The notes under the pieces: model-generated
What the model saw: only the letters and a program-made list of their open reading frames with translations
What the model was told of the DNA's origin: nothing
The model's database searches: none
Program-made: the position numbers and the translations under genes
In this document: positions 1-5,276 of the stretch, piece after piece
Numbering within the stretch: the stretch's first letter is position 1
Layout: each line of letters starts with the position of its first letter
NCBI GenBank assembly: GCA_910589635.1
Contig: CAJUTD010000131.1
Coordinates: 1 to 5,276, forward strand
Reading direction: 5' to 3'
Source: an uncultured Lachnospiraceae bacterium
GTDB taxonomy: Bacteria; Bacillota; Clostridia; Lachnospirales; Lachnospiraceae
DNA: 5,276 nucleotides

Positions 1-57
1 GCACAAGCGAAGCATATGTAACAATGACGGAAAATAGCGTTGTTATGCGGAAACCAA

Positions 58-83
58 ACGCCCCAGGCATATGCCTGGGGCGT
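58..83. terminator. Perfect 26-bp palindrome, probable bidirectional terminator
   Basis: The two 13-nt arms (acgccccaggcat and its exact complement) abut with no designed loop. A transcript would fold into a GC-rich hairpin with a few unpaired bases at the tip. It lies 32 nt past the stop of the small minus-strand gene at 115-207. Read on the minus strand it is followed by ttggttt, and on the plus strand by a gcgttgttt stretch, so U-tracts are weak on both sides. A terminator shared by convergent genes is the simplest reading. A protein-binding palindrome is possible. No gene to its left can be named, because only 57 bases are visible there. Confidence 0.55.
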
Positions 84-114
84 CGCGTTGTTTAGTTATG
101 CCCGGTGCTTTCGA

Positions 115-207
115 TTATCCAGCCGCCTTTTCTTTTTCCGCCAGCCTTGCAAGATATGCCGCCAATTGTTCTTCCAGAGCCGCCTCCAGATTATCCCTCC
201 AACTCAT
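115..207 (-). CDS. Small 30-residue charged helical protein, unknown function
   Basis: The frame starts with ATG at 207-205 and ends with TAA at 117-115. The product begins MSWRDNLEAALEEQ and ends EKEKAAG. It is rich in Ala, Glu, Leu and Lys and should form one amphipathic helix with coiled-coil character. It has no signal peptide or membrane segment. Its start lies inside the last codons of the upstream minus-strand frame (17-nt overlap), which suggests translational coupling. A purine-rich ttggaggg run sits just after the start rather than before it, so the RBS is not obvious. GC content resembles the flank and not the recombinase genes. I do not recognise a family. Compact proteins of this sort occur in prophages and conjugative elements, but that is only an analogy. 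Confidence 0.45.
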   Translation of the reverse strand: MSWRDNLEAALEEQLAAYLARLAEKEKAAG

Positions 208-305
208 TGCGACGGTAAATCCCTCCCTGGCCTGGGAGGGTGATAGTGACTTCACTCCCAATTAAAAACGGCGATTTTGCATCTCCGGCAGCGTTATTTT
301 TGAAA
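191..305 (-). pseudogene. C-terminal fragment of an unidentified protein, 5' end lost
   Basis: The minus-strand frame ends with TAA at 193-191. Its last residues read approximately NNAAGDAKSPFLIGSEV and then TITLPGQGGIYRRNELEG. A beta-rich segment, a Gly-rich turn and a basic-acidic tail look like genuine protein, and codon use is GC-rich like the flank. The frame stays open only to a TGA at 343-341 and has no ATG or GTG. It enters AT-rich DNA near 305-340, so the gene is probably truncated at the left edge of the inserted module. The exact breakpoint is not visible. The 17-nt overlap with the small gene downstream supports both being real, as an operon pair. The family is not recognised. Confidence 0.4.
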
Positions 306-403
306 GAAGGAGGAAATATATTCCAATCTCTTCTCAAAATTCAATATTCCCATATAAAGCAAAATATTTATCTGTTTTCTCCTTTATAAAGTTCTCGTTT
401 TTT

Positions 404-973
404 GCCTGCATCTTTTTCCCCTACACAAGGTTCCGTATTGATGAAGTTTTGAGTATTACCCTTGACAGTTACAACGCAACGGATCGTATCGTCCAGCCAA
501 CAAGATCCAAAGGCCGAGCTAATGCAAATAGGAAAAGCAACTCCCTGCGAGTTGTTGCGCTTCCTGAGAAAACCTGTAATATCATTGATAGATACATCCA
601 AACCGAACGGGCAACTGCTGAAACGGAGAGTGGACGAATCAGTCAATACCTATTTATTAATCTAAATTCTGGTAAGGCTCAGGGCACCCCTCTCCGTTAT
701 CACAATTATCTAAAGATTTTAAAGCGCTGTGCGGAACGCGCTGGTCTTGATCCAAGCAAGATACGAACACACAATGGAAGAAGTACTAAGGCTATGGAGT
801 TTTTGGAGCACCAAGCTCTACACCCAGAGGACAGTATCACAGATGGAATTATTATGGAAAGCTTCGGATGGAGAAGTTTCTCTTCTATTGACCACTACCG
901 CAACCATAATAATCAGATTATAGCGAAATCAGTGATGGAAAAGTTGCATAAGGGAGATGAATATGAGGGGTAA
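404..973 (+). pseudogene. Tyrosine recombinase (TnpA-like), catalytic C-terminal half only
   Basis: The visible part is the catalytic domain. The box I arginine is in YTRFRIDEVL (Arg codon 434-436). The box II motif is IRTHNGRST (His 770-772, Arg 779-781). Box III is FGWRSFSSIDHYRN, with the probable nucleophile Tyr at 896-898. Tyrosine recombinases of this type usually have about 350-390 residues with an N-terminal SAM-like core-binding domain; roughly the first half is absent here. The frame is open back to 266 but has no ATG, GTG, CTG or TTG before the TTG at 449. That TTG codes the Leu of RIDEVL, so initiation there would drop the box I arginine. An aggagg run at 308-313 precedes an ATT, not a normal start. 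It overlaps the next recombinase by 11 nt. I regard it as a truncated, inactive gene; homology upstream of about 404 is uncertain. Confidence 0.7.
951..956 (+). promoter_or_regulatory. Ribosome binding site that decides the start of the 607-aa recombinase
   Basis: The agggag core ends one base before an ATG at 957 and six bases before the in-frame ATG at 963. Only the second has workable spacing, so I place the start at 963. The site lies within the end of the truncated recombinase frame, as expected for translational coupling. Confidence 0.55.
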
Positions 974-2786
974 AACAGAACCATTAACTGATATGCATCG
1001 ACAGGCCATTCAAATTGCCATGCAAAACGCTCAAAGTCTGGCAGATATAACAAGAAGAACTGGAGTTACAAAGGTTGTCAATTACTTGTTGGCGGACAAA
1101 CCTGCCTTAGAACAATACCTGTCTGTAATGGCCGCCAAATTTACTTATAGAAGGCAGCAAATATCCCATAGTGCGCTAATCCTGTCAATCTTTCATTATG
1201 AGATGGCCTCGCTATCACTATATGAAGAGGGATTTAGAATAGCTCTGATTGATATAGTAGAAAAAGAGCGAGAAATTCAGCGTTGCAAATTTATTGCAGA
1301 AAATAACCTTCAAATCAATATTCGAACCGATGTGTGGAGACTATACGAGTTGCATGGCCAGATCCTACGGTTGAAAACCGTTGATTTTACGAAGATAAGC
1401 CAACCTTCGCTACGCTATGAAATAAAGTTTTACCTTAAATATACTTTTGAAAGCAGAGGAAAAATTAATATTCCGCTCTTCTGCTGTCAATGCTTGGCCC
1501 TAAACACATTGGTAGAAAACAATCCAAATATCAAATTTTTTGCGGATATTACAGAGACGGACGCCAAGATGCTGGTTATATCTCTTGAAAGAACGACTAA
1601 AGATGACGGTACACCGCTATCGCAATACTATATATCCAGAGCAGTAAACAGCATCAGACGAGTTGTTGATTATTTAATAAGGGACTTCCGTGATAGCAAG
1701 CTTAAAGCTCCCAAGCCATATATGAATCCATTTACAATAATTTCCTTCCACAATTTGCGACAATATAATGCTCCTACAACAATAATTCCTGAAGAGGTAG
1801 TTGAACAGTTAGATCAATGCTCAAAGGAGCTACCCCCTCTCCATAAACTGTTATACGACATATTCTCAAATACTGGTCTACGACTCAAAGAAGTGTTCTT
1901 TTTAGAGGAAGATTGTATTGAAACATCCCGGTATCCTGGTATATTCCAGTTGAAATTCAAGCCTCATAAGGTTCTCACATCAAGGCGTAGACACGGTGCT
2001 GGTGATTATCACAGGATTATGATACCGCAAAGCTTAGCAGATGAATTGTCTGCGCATATCTCTGCCACGCAAATCAGAAGACAAACAGTCGAATCTCCGT
2101 ATATCTTTCTGAGTGAGAGACTGGGGTATGCTACGACAGTTATGGATTCCCAACCGTTTATCAAAAGCGTACGATATCTTATCAAAAAACACAATATCTG
2201 CGACGAGGATGGCAAGTTGTGGCACTTTACCAGTAGACAATTCCGAAAAACCATTGCGGTCAAATTGATTGAAAATGGAGCCACAACAGCAGAACTGGCA
2301 TATTGGCTCGGACATCTTTGCAGTGATACAGCAGCAAAATATTATGCTGAAGTGCGGAAGATGAAACTGGCCGAACTCAATACACGCTTCTTTTTAGAGA
2401 AATTTGAATTGATTATTTCAAATGAGCAGTTGGAGAATTACACTGAGGAAGAGCGGAAACTGCTCTATGCTGACTTTAGGTTGGAACAGCGGCGAGTAGA
2501 ATTTGGGTTCTGTATGATTAAAGCAGCAGATGGTCCCTGTCAGAATAGAAACAGCCTCTATAACTGCATCAATTGCCGGAATTTATGTACGGGGAAGCAG
2601 TACCTCCCATATTGGTTAGAACTTCTAGAACAGCAAAAGCTTGTCGTTGAAAAGCTAATTTCAACTTATATGGCCGAAGGTATCTCAGATTACACAAACT
2701 ATACCGAATACAGGCAAGAATTTCGTCTGCTCAACGGATATGGAAACATTGTGAAAGCAATCCAGGAAGGAGGAAATGTTCTATGA
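963..2786 (+). CDS. Tyrosine recombinase, Tn554 TnpB-like (607 aa)
   Basis: It is predicted to cut and rejoin DNA through a covalent 3'-phosphotyrosine, acting with the neighbouring recombinases to excise and integrate the element. Residues about 1-150 are a long N-terminal extension, about 150-285 the likely core-binding domain, and about 290-470 the catalytic domain. Box I is TGLRLKEV (Arg307). Lysines and arginines at 331-343 fall where the beta-hairpin lysine is expected. Box II reads HFTSRQFRKT (Arg428). Box III is WLGHLCSDTAAKYYAEV (His451, nucleophile probably Tyr461, else Tyr460). In box II the usual His of H-x-x-R is Arg425. A C-terminal cysteine cluster (Cys517, 526, 535, 538, 542) follows, suggesting a metal-binding tail. 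Length is close to the 630 residues of Tn554 TnpB. It overlaps the upstream frame by 11 nt and the next gene by 4 nt. The recombinase call is firm; TnpB orthology is less so. Confidence 0.88.
   Translation: MRGKTEPLTDMHRQAIQIAMQNAQSLADITRRTGVTKVVNYLLADKPALEQYLSVMAAKFTYRRQQISHSALILSIFHYEMASLSLYEEGFRIALIDIVEKEREIQRCKFIAENNLQINIRTDVWRLYELHGQILRLKTVDFTKISQPSLRYEIKFYLKYTFESRGKINIPLFCCQCLALNTLVENNPNIKFFADITETDAKMLVISLERTTKDDGTPLSQYYISRAVNSIRRVVDYLIRDFRDSKLKAPKPYMNPFTIISFHNLRQYNAPTTIIPEEVVEQLDQCSKELPPLHKLLYDIFSNTGLRLKEVFFLEEDCIETSRYPGIFQLKFKPHKVLTSRRRHGAGDYHRIMIPQSLADELSAHISATQIRRQTVESPYIFLSERLGYATTVMDSQPFIKSVRYLIKKHNICDEDGKLWHFTSRQFRKTIAVKLIENGATTAELAYWLGHLCSDTAAKYYAEVRKMKLAELNTRFFLEKFELIISNEQLENYTEEERKLLYADFRLEQRRVEFGFCMIKAADGPCQNRNSLYNCINCRNLCTGKQYLPYWLELLEQQKLVVEKLISTYMAEGISDYTNYTEYRQEFRLLNGYGNIVKAIQEGGNVL
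2767..2773 (+). promoter_or_regulatory. Strong ribosome binding site of the 508-aa recombinase
   Basis: A consensus aaggagg lies nine bases before the ATG at 2783, inside the 3' end of the preceding gene. Together with the ATGA overlap it fixes the start and indicates efficient, coupled translation. Confidence 0.7.
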
Positions 2787-4309
2787 ATAGTGCCGTTGTA
2801 GCAGAAACTTTCAGCAACGATAAAAAGTCAGAATACATTAGGTTTGCGGAGAAATTAGGGGCGGATGTGTGTTTTACATCAGATAAATGGATCTGTGACA
2901 CCTTGCGGCGTTCTCCAGCTGAAAAAACTGGAATATACACATTATATTTCGGCAGGATACCCGCCCTGCATAAGGACACCGTCAAATATTTTGCAATTAT
3001 CAGCCTTGTGCAGAACAAATCGATAGCAACTGTAAAGACATATATTGGGGATCTTATTCGATTCTTTGATTTTTGGACAGGCTACAAGGAGGATAATGCA
3101 TTATGCACCTGCAATGAGTTTGCAGCTGCTGACTTTTATCAGCATCTTGAAAGCCGGGAACTTGCGGAAGCCACAAATATTGGAATATGGTCCTCTATGA
3201 GCACATTTTTCAAAACAATGAATGGTTGGGATAACAAGCATTTTAAAAATCCATTTTCAATATCTCCGTATTGCCGCCAGAGGAAATACTATGAAAAATA
3301 CATTCCGGAGGATGTGGTTAATCAGCTCGACCACATATTTAAAAAAGATGAGATAGACCTTTACCTTCGCTGTGTCTATTGGATTCTTAGATTAATCCCA
3401 TCGCGCATTAGTGAAGTTGTAGGAATGCCAATTGAATGTTTAAAGAGATTTGATGGGAAATATGTCCTGTTTATCCCCACATGGAAACAGAACGGTGGAT
3501 GGCGTCGGCCAATTACACGAAGTATCCACCTGGAGGAGAAGGGGATAGCGGCTTACCTTATCAGGCTTATTAAGGAGCAGCAAGAGGCCGCCCGACAACT
3601 ACAAGAATATATGCCAGATAACAAACAAGGTGCATTGTTTACTTATCGTCAACGTAACCTTTTTCGAAGAGAAAAGCCGTATTATACAAGGTTATGTTTT
3701 GTGGCTACACGCGACACTGTCCGAACCAGATTTCAGGTTATTTGTACGAGGTATGGAGTCCGAGATCAAAATGGTAATCCATATAAAGTAACAACTCACC
3801 AATTCCGCCACAATGGAATCACTGATCGGCTGGCTGCTGGCTTTACTGCTGCCCAAATCGCAGATATGACCGGGTACCATGGTGATGCCATGATCTATAA
3901 CGCCTATGCCCATCTTGACTTGAAACCGGAAACAATCATAGAGAAACAGAAATTCGTTTCCGGAAAACCTGGCAGCCACGATGAACGATATATTCTCTTT
4001 GGCGGCAGAATACTGAATATGAACGAACAATTGGAAAAGAGGCTACTAAAAAACTTGCGGGCACATAGAGTACGAGGTGGGATTTGTAGTGATATCACTG
4101 GTTGTAAAAGTGACATGTGGAACTGCTTGGAGTGCAAATTCTTTGTACCTGATGCGGAACAAAGAGATTATTATATTGAACAAATTGCGCTATGGAAAGC
4201 AAAGCAGGAGAAATTCCGCGAATTCCCTCTTATTCGGGAAAATGCAGAACGCAACGTTAAACTGTTTGAATGCGTATTAAAGAAGATAGATAAGGATGTA
4301 ATTCCATGA
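2783..4309 (+). CDS. Tyrosine recombinase, second intact enzyme of the array (508 aa)
   Basis: This is a phage-integrase-type tyrosine recombinase distinct from its neighbours. Residues about 62-165 form a helical core-binding domain (for example SIATVKTYIGDLIRFFDFW at about 80-98). The catalytic domain follows, with box I IPSRISEV (Arg208), a probable hairpin lysine in TWKQN (Lys235), box II THQFRH (His339, Arg342) and the nucleophile Tyr375 in NAYAHLD. Box III is unusual: TGYHGD replaces the common LGH, so His366 or Tyr365 would fill that position, with one extra residue before the nucleophile. The tail has four cysteines (Cys435, 441, 448, 451) ending in NCLEC, similar to the cluster of the preceding recombinase. 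The start is fixed by an aaggagg site and an ATGA overlap. It overlaps the TnpC-like gene by ATGA too. All the main catalytic residues are present, so it is probably an active enzyme. Confidence 0.88.
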   Translation: MNSAVVAETFSNDKKSEYIRFAEKLGADVCFTSDKWICDTLRRSPAEKTGIYTLYFGRIPALHKDTVKYFAIISLVQNKSIATVKTYIGDLIRFFDFWTGYKEDNALCTCNEFAAADFYQHLESRELAEATNIGIWSSMSTFFKTMNGWDNKHFKNPFSISPYCRQRKYYEKYIPEDVVNQLDHIFKKDEIDLYLRCVYWILRLIPSRISEVVGMPIECLKRFDGKYVLFIPTWKQNGGWRRPITRSIHLEEKGIAAYLIRLIKEQQEAARQLQEYMPDNKQGALFTYRQRNLFRREKPYYTRLCFVATRDTVRTRFQVICTRYGVRDQNGNPYKVTTHQFRHNGITDRLAAGFTAAQIADMTGYHGDAMIYNAYAHLDLKPETIIEKQKFVSGKPGSHDERYILFGGRILNMNEQLEKRLLKNLRAHRVRGGICSDITGCKSDMWNCLECKFFVPDAEQRDYYIEQIALWKAKQEKFREFPLIRENAERNVKLFECVLKKIDKDVIP

Positions 4310-4629
4310 CAAAGAAGAAACTTCCCCAGCCCCTTGTTGAGAAGCAGGAGCAGACACGAAACAATACCATAGAAATTGTGACTAGTGCCATAGTTGAATT
4401 GGAGGCCCAAGGCTATAGTATAAAGATCCGGGATCTCATGGAAGTTACTGGCCTATCAAGATCGGTTTTTGCCAAACCACATATCCGTAAGGTGTTAGTG
4501 GAATATGGTATTTCAAAGCCTGCTTGGGTTGAATCTCCAACCACATCGAAAAGAAAACCACGTGACATCACTACTCTGCTTGCAGAGAAGGATGGATATA
4601 TCCAGCGATTACTCACCGAAAATGAGTAG
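4306..4629 (+). CDS. TnpC-like (DUF6262-type) accessory protein, cut by an amber codon
   Basis: This small basic protein of 107 residues lies directly after the recombinases, the position of tnpC in Tn554-type elements. There the 125-residue TnpC helps the recombinases and influences orientation of insertion. Residues about 39-64 (IRDLMEVTGLSRSVF and following) look like a helix-turn-helix, and the end (from about 92) begins a heptad-like coiled coil. The frame stops at TAG 4627-4629 in the middle of that helix, yet 27 codons continue in the same frame to a TAG at 4711-4713. A full protein would have about 135 residues, so the coiled coil is probably lost here. The start is the ATG at 4306, overlapping the preceding stop as ATGA, with aagga nine bases upstream. 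The family assignment rests on size, context and motif pattern. Confidence 0.72.
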   Translation: MTKKKLPQPLVEKQEQTRNNTIEIVTSAIVELEAQGYSIKIRDLMEVTGLSRSVFAKPHIRKVLVEYGISKPAWVESPTTSKRKPRDITTLLAEKDGYIQRLLTENE

Positions 4630-4713
4630 ATGAAATATGAAATCGAACTTCTTCGCGGAAAAATTCATTTGCTTATGCATAAAGTAGCCGCAGCCAGTGA
4701 CGATATCTATTAG
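4630..4713 (+). pseudogene. Detached C-terminal coiled-coil end of the TnpC-like protein
   Basis: Immediately after the amber codon the same frame reads MKYEIELLRGKIHLLMHK and then VAAASDDIY before a TAG. The leucine and isoleucine spacing continues the heptad pattern that begins before the stop, so both parts were one helix. A single base change (for example CAG to TAG) would explain the break. TAG is directly followed by ATG, so re-initiation giving a 27-residue peptide is conceivable, although no separate RBS is seen. Confidence 0.6.
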
Positions 4714-4735
4714 CAAAACTTTCCCTTTGCAATTA

Positions 4736-4772
4736 ACACGATTGGATTTTAATGAATCCAGTCGTGTTTTTT
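4736..4772 (+). terminator. Rho-independent terminator of the recombinase operon
   Basis: A 13-bp stem (acacgattggatt paired with aatccagtcgtgt, one G-U pair) with a six-base loop runs into a U-tract beginning within the stem end (tttttt to 4772). It lies 22 nt after the last in-frame stop of the TnpC-like gene and closes the four-gene transcript. Confidence 0.88.
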
Positions 4773-4774
4773 GA

Positions 4775-4817
4775 TTATAGGCGCAAAACAACTGCAACAC
4801 AGCTGTTTGCGTTATAA
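4775..4817. repeat. Imperfect inverted repeat, candidate element end or leader hairpin
   Basis: The left arm (ttata, two unpaired bases, cgcaaaacaactg) pairs with the right arm (cagctgtttgcg, t, tataa) around a five-base centre. The pairing has one bulged A and one G-U pair. It lies between the operon terminator and the methyltransferase fragment, where the right end of the element should be. Paired arms of about 11-13 bases around a short centre resemble a tyrosine recombinase crossover site. A second, weaker hairpin in a leader is the alternative; it lacks a clean U-tract. Confidence 0.4.
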
Positions 4818-4846
4818 AGTTTTTCAAATGAAAGGATGAATGAATC

Positions 4847-5236
4847 ATGTCAACAGAAAGGGTAAGAAATACTGGCGGAAATAATCTCCCCCTGGTTTCC
4901 GTGCCGCCGGAGACCTTCTGCATTCTGGGCAACACCGTGGACTGCGCTCCTGAGAACGGCGGTCACGGCCTTGGCGTTCAGGAGGAGCTGTCGTTTACCC
5001 TGACCTCTGAGTACCGGCACGCCGTCTTTACCCGGCAGCGATCAGATCGTTTCCAGGAAGGCGATGCTGCCTCCACCGAAAGCGCCCAGCAGGATAAAGA
5101 CGCCACGGATCTCATTTATCAGGCGGCAAAGCGGGCCGCCTTAGAGGCATTCGCTCAAACACGCGCCGGAGCGCTGCCGAAACTCATAAGAAGGCTTACG
5201 CCGGCAGAATGCGAACGGCTCCAGGGCTTATGTTGA
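4847..5236 (+). pseudogene. Phage-type cytosine-5 DNA methyltransferase fragment (TRD and motif IX)
   Basis: The translated frame has TGGNNLPLV, then LGNTVDCAPENGGHG, then a TRQRSDRFQEGDAASTESA segment and finally IRRLTPAECERLQG. These are typical of the variable target-recognition region and conserved motif IX of phage and mobile-element C5 methyltransferases. The catalytic motifs are absent: no SAM-binding motif I, no PC motif IV and no motif X. At the end the usual continuation FPDGWT is replaced by Leu-Cys-stop. Homology becomes clear only from about 4871. The ATG at 4847 with aaagga upstream may be fortuitous or may drive a non-catalytic 129-residue product. GC content is clearly higher than in the recombinase genes. 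I read it as a remnant broken at both ends, not an enzyme. Confidence 0.72.
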
Positions 5237-5276
5237 GAAAGTAATAATGTAAAGTTTATCTCCAAACTTCGATCAT
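5231..5276. other. AT-rich sequence after the methyltransferase breakpoint
   Basis: From about 5231 the GC-rich methyltransferase codons give way abruptly to AT-rich DNA with several stops in the methyltransferase frame. No gene, promoter or hairpin can be assigned in the 46 bases available. It probably begins another inserted or rearranged segment that extends beyond the window. Confidence 0.4.

Larger units (their letters stand above)
300..4830 (+). mobile_element. Tn554-like / recombinase-trio element, probably degraded
   Basis: Four overlapping plus-strand frames encode three different tyrosine recombinases followed by a small TnpC-like protein, closed by a terminator. This is the established architecture of Tn554-type elements (TnpA, TnpB, TnpC) and resembles recombinase-in-trio elements. 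Such elements move by tyrosine recombinase chemistry, usually without terminal inverted repeats or target duplications, so the ends cannot be read from one copy. I set approximate limits from two signals. On the left they are the change to AT-rich DNA and the cut minus-strand gene. On the right they are the terminator and inverted repeat preceding the methyltransferase fragment. There is no cargo gene. The first recombinase is 5'-truncated and the last gene carries an amber codon, so autonomous movement is doubtful. Confidence 0.6.

Noticed and set aside
40..265. Two plus-strand open frames (40-243 and 71-265)
   Set aside because: They run across the palindrome and opposite the minus-strand pair. 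Their translations are rich in Ser, Arg, Phe and Cys with no protein-like pattern, and no RBS precedes them.
289..306. Weak likeness between the left junction area and 5223-5240 (cag, ttat, ttga, aaag in the same order)
   Set aside because: It needs several gaps and mismatches in short AT-rich DNA, so chance is sufficient. It is not good enough to call direct repeats or att sites.
305..322. Aggagg site followed by ATT as a start for the first recombinase
   Set aside because: The spacing is right, but ATT is a very rare start and the following residues do not resemble a core-binding domain. It could be a relic of the original leader.
462..490. TTGACA at 462-467 as a promoter -35 box
   Set aside because: No convincing -10 box lies 16-18 bases downstream, and the site is inside recombinase coding sequence.
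449..973. A complete 174-residue recombinase starting with TTG at 449
   Set aside because: The TTG encodes the Leu of the box I motif RIDEVL, and homology clearly continues upstream of it, so it is not a natural start.
2009..4410. Several minus-strand open frames of 67-112 residues opposite the recombinases and TnpC-like gene
   Set aside because: They are antisense shadows of well-supported coding frames, with no RBS and no recognisable motifs.
4609..4935. Minus-strand frame of 108 residues across the terminator and methyltransferase start
   Set aside because: It spans the terminator, the inverted repeat and a coding region on the other strand, and its composition is not protein-like.
1..5276. 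CRISPR array, tRNA or rRNA, IS with terminal inverted repeats
   Set aside because: I found no regularly spaced repeats, no cloverleaf or rRNA-like segment, and no DDE transposase or paired terminal repeats.

Overview
The window is a compact, AT-leaning recombinase module lying between more GC-rich fragments of unrelated genes. It most likely comes from a low- to mid-GC Firmicute (Clostridia-like). The clues are strong GGAGG-type ribosome binding sites, ATGA-coupled genes, and proteins of a kind familiar from mobile elements of gut Clostridia. The organism assignment is inference, because no ribosomal or housekeeping gene is present.

Left flank (1 to about 300). A perfect 26-bp palindrome (58-83) follows two small overlapping reading frames on the minus strand. 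These are the C-terminal end of an unidentified protein (191 to about 305) and a 30-residue charged helical peptide (115-207). The upstream minus-strand gene appears cut off where the sequence becomes AT-rich, near 300-340.

Core (about 300-4830). Four plus-strand frames overlap head to tail. (1) A tyrosine recombinase has lost its N-terminal half and any normal start codon (404-973). (2) An intact 607-residue tyrosine recombinase resembles Tn554 TnpB (963-2786). (3) An intact 508-residue tyrosine recombinase follows (2783-4309). (4) A small TnpC/DUF6262-like protein with a helix-turn-helix-like region is interrupted by an in-frame amber codon, with 27 further codons continuing in the same frame (4306-4629, then 4630-4713). 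A rho-independent terminator (4736-4772) closes the set. This is the layout of Tn554-type or recombinase-in-trio elements, in which several tyrosine recombinases act together with a small accessory protein. Loss of the first gene's N-terminus and the amber codon in the last suggest that this copy is decaying or depends on help in trans. No cargo gene is present.

Right flank (about 4775-5276). A 43-nt imperfect inverted repeat (4775-4817) lies just after the terminator. It is followed by a fragment of a phage-type cytosine-5 DNA methyltransferase (4847-5236) holding only a target-recognition-like region and conserved motif IX. That frame is cut again inside motif IX at about 5230, after which the DNA becomes AT-rich. 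The window therefore looks like a mosaic of successive insertions or deletions. I see no RNA gene, CRISPR array or classical IS with terminal inverted repeats.
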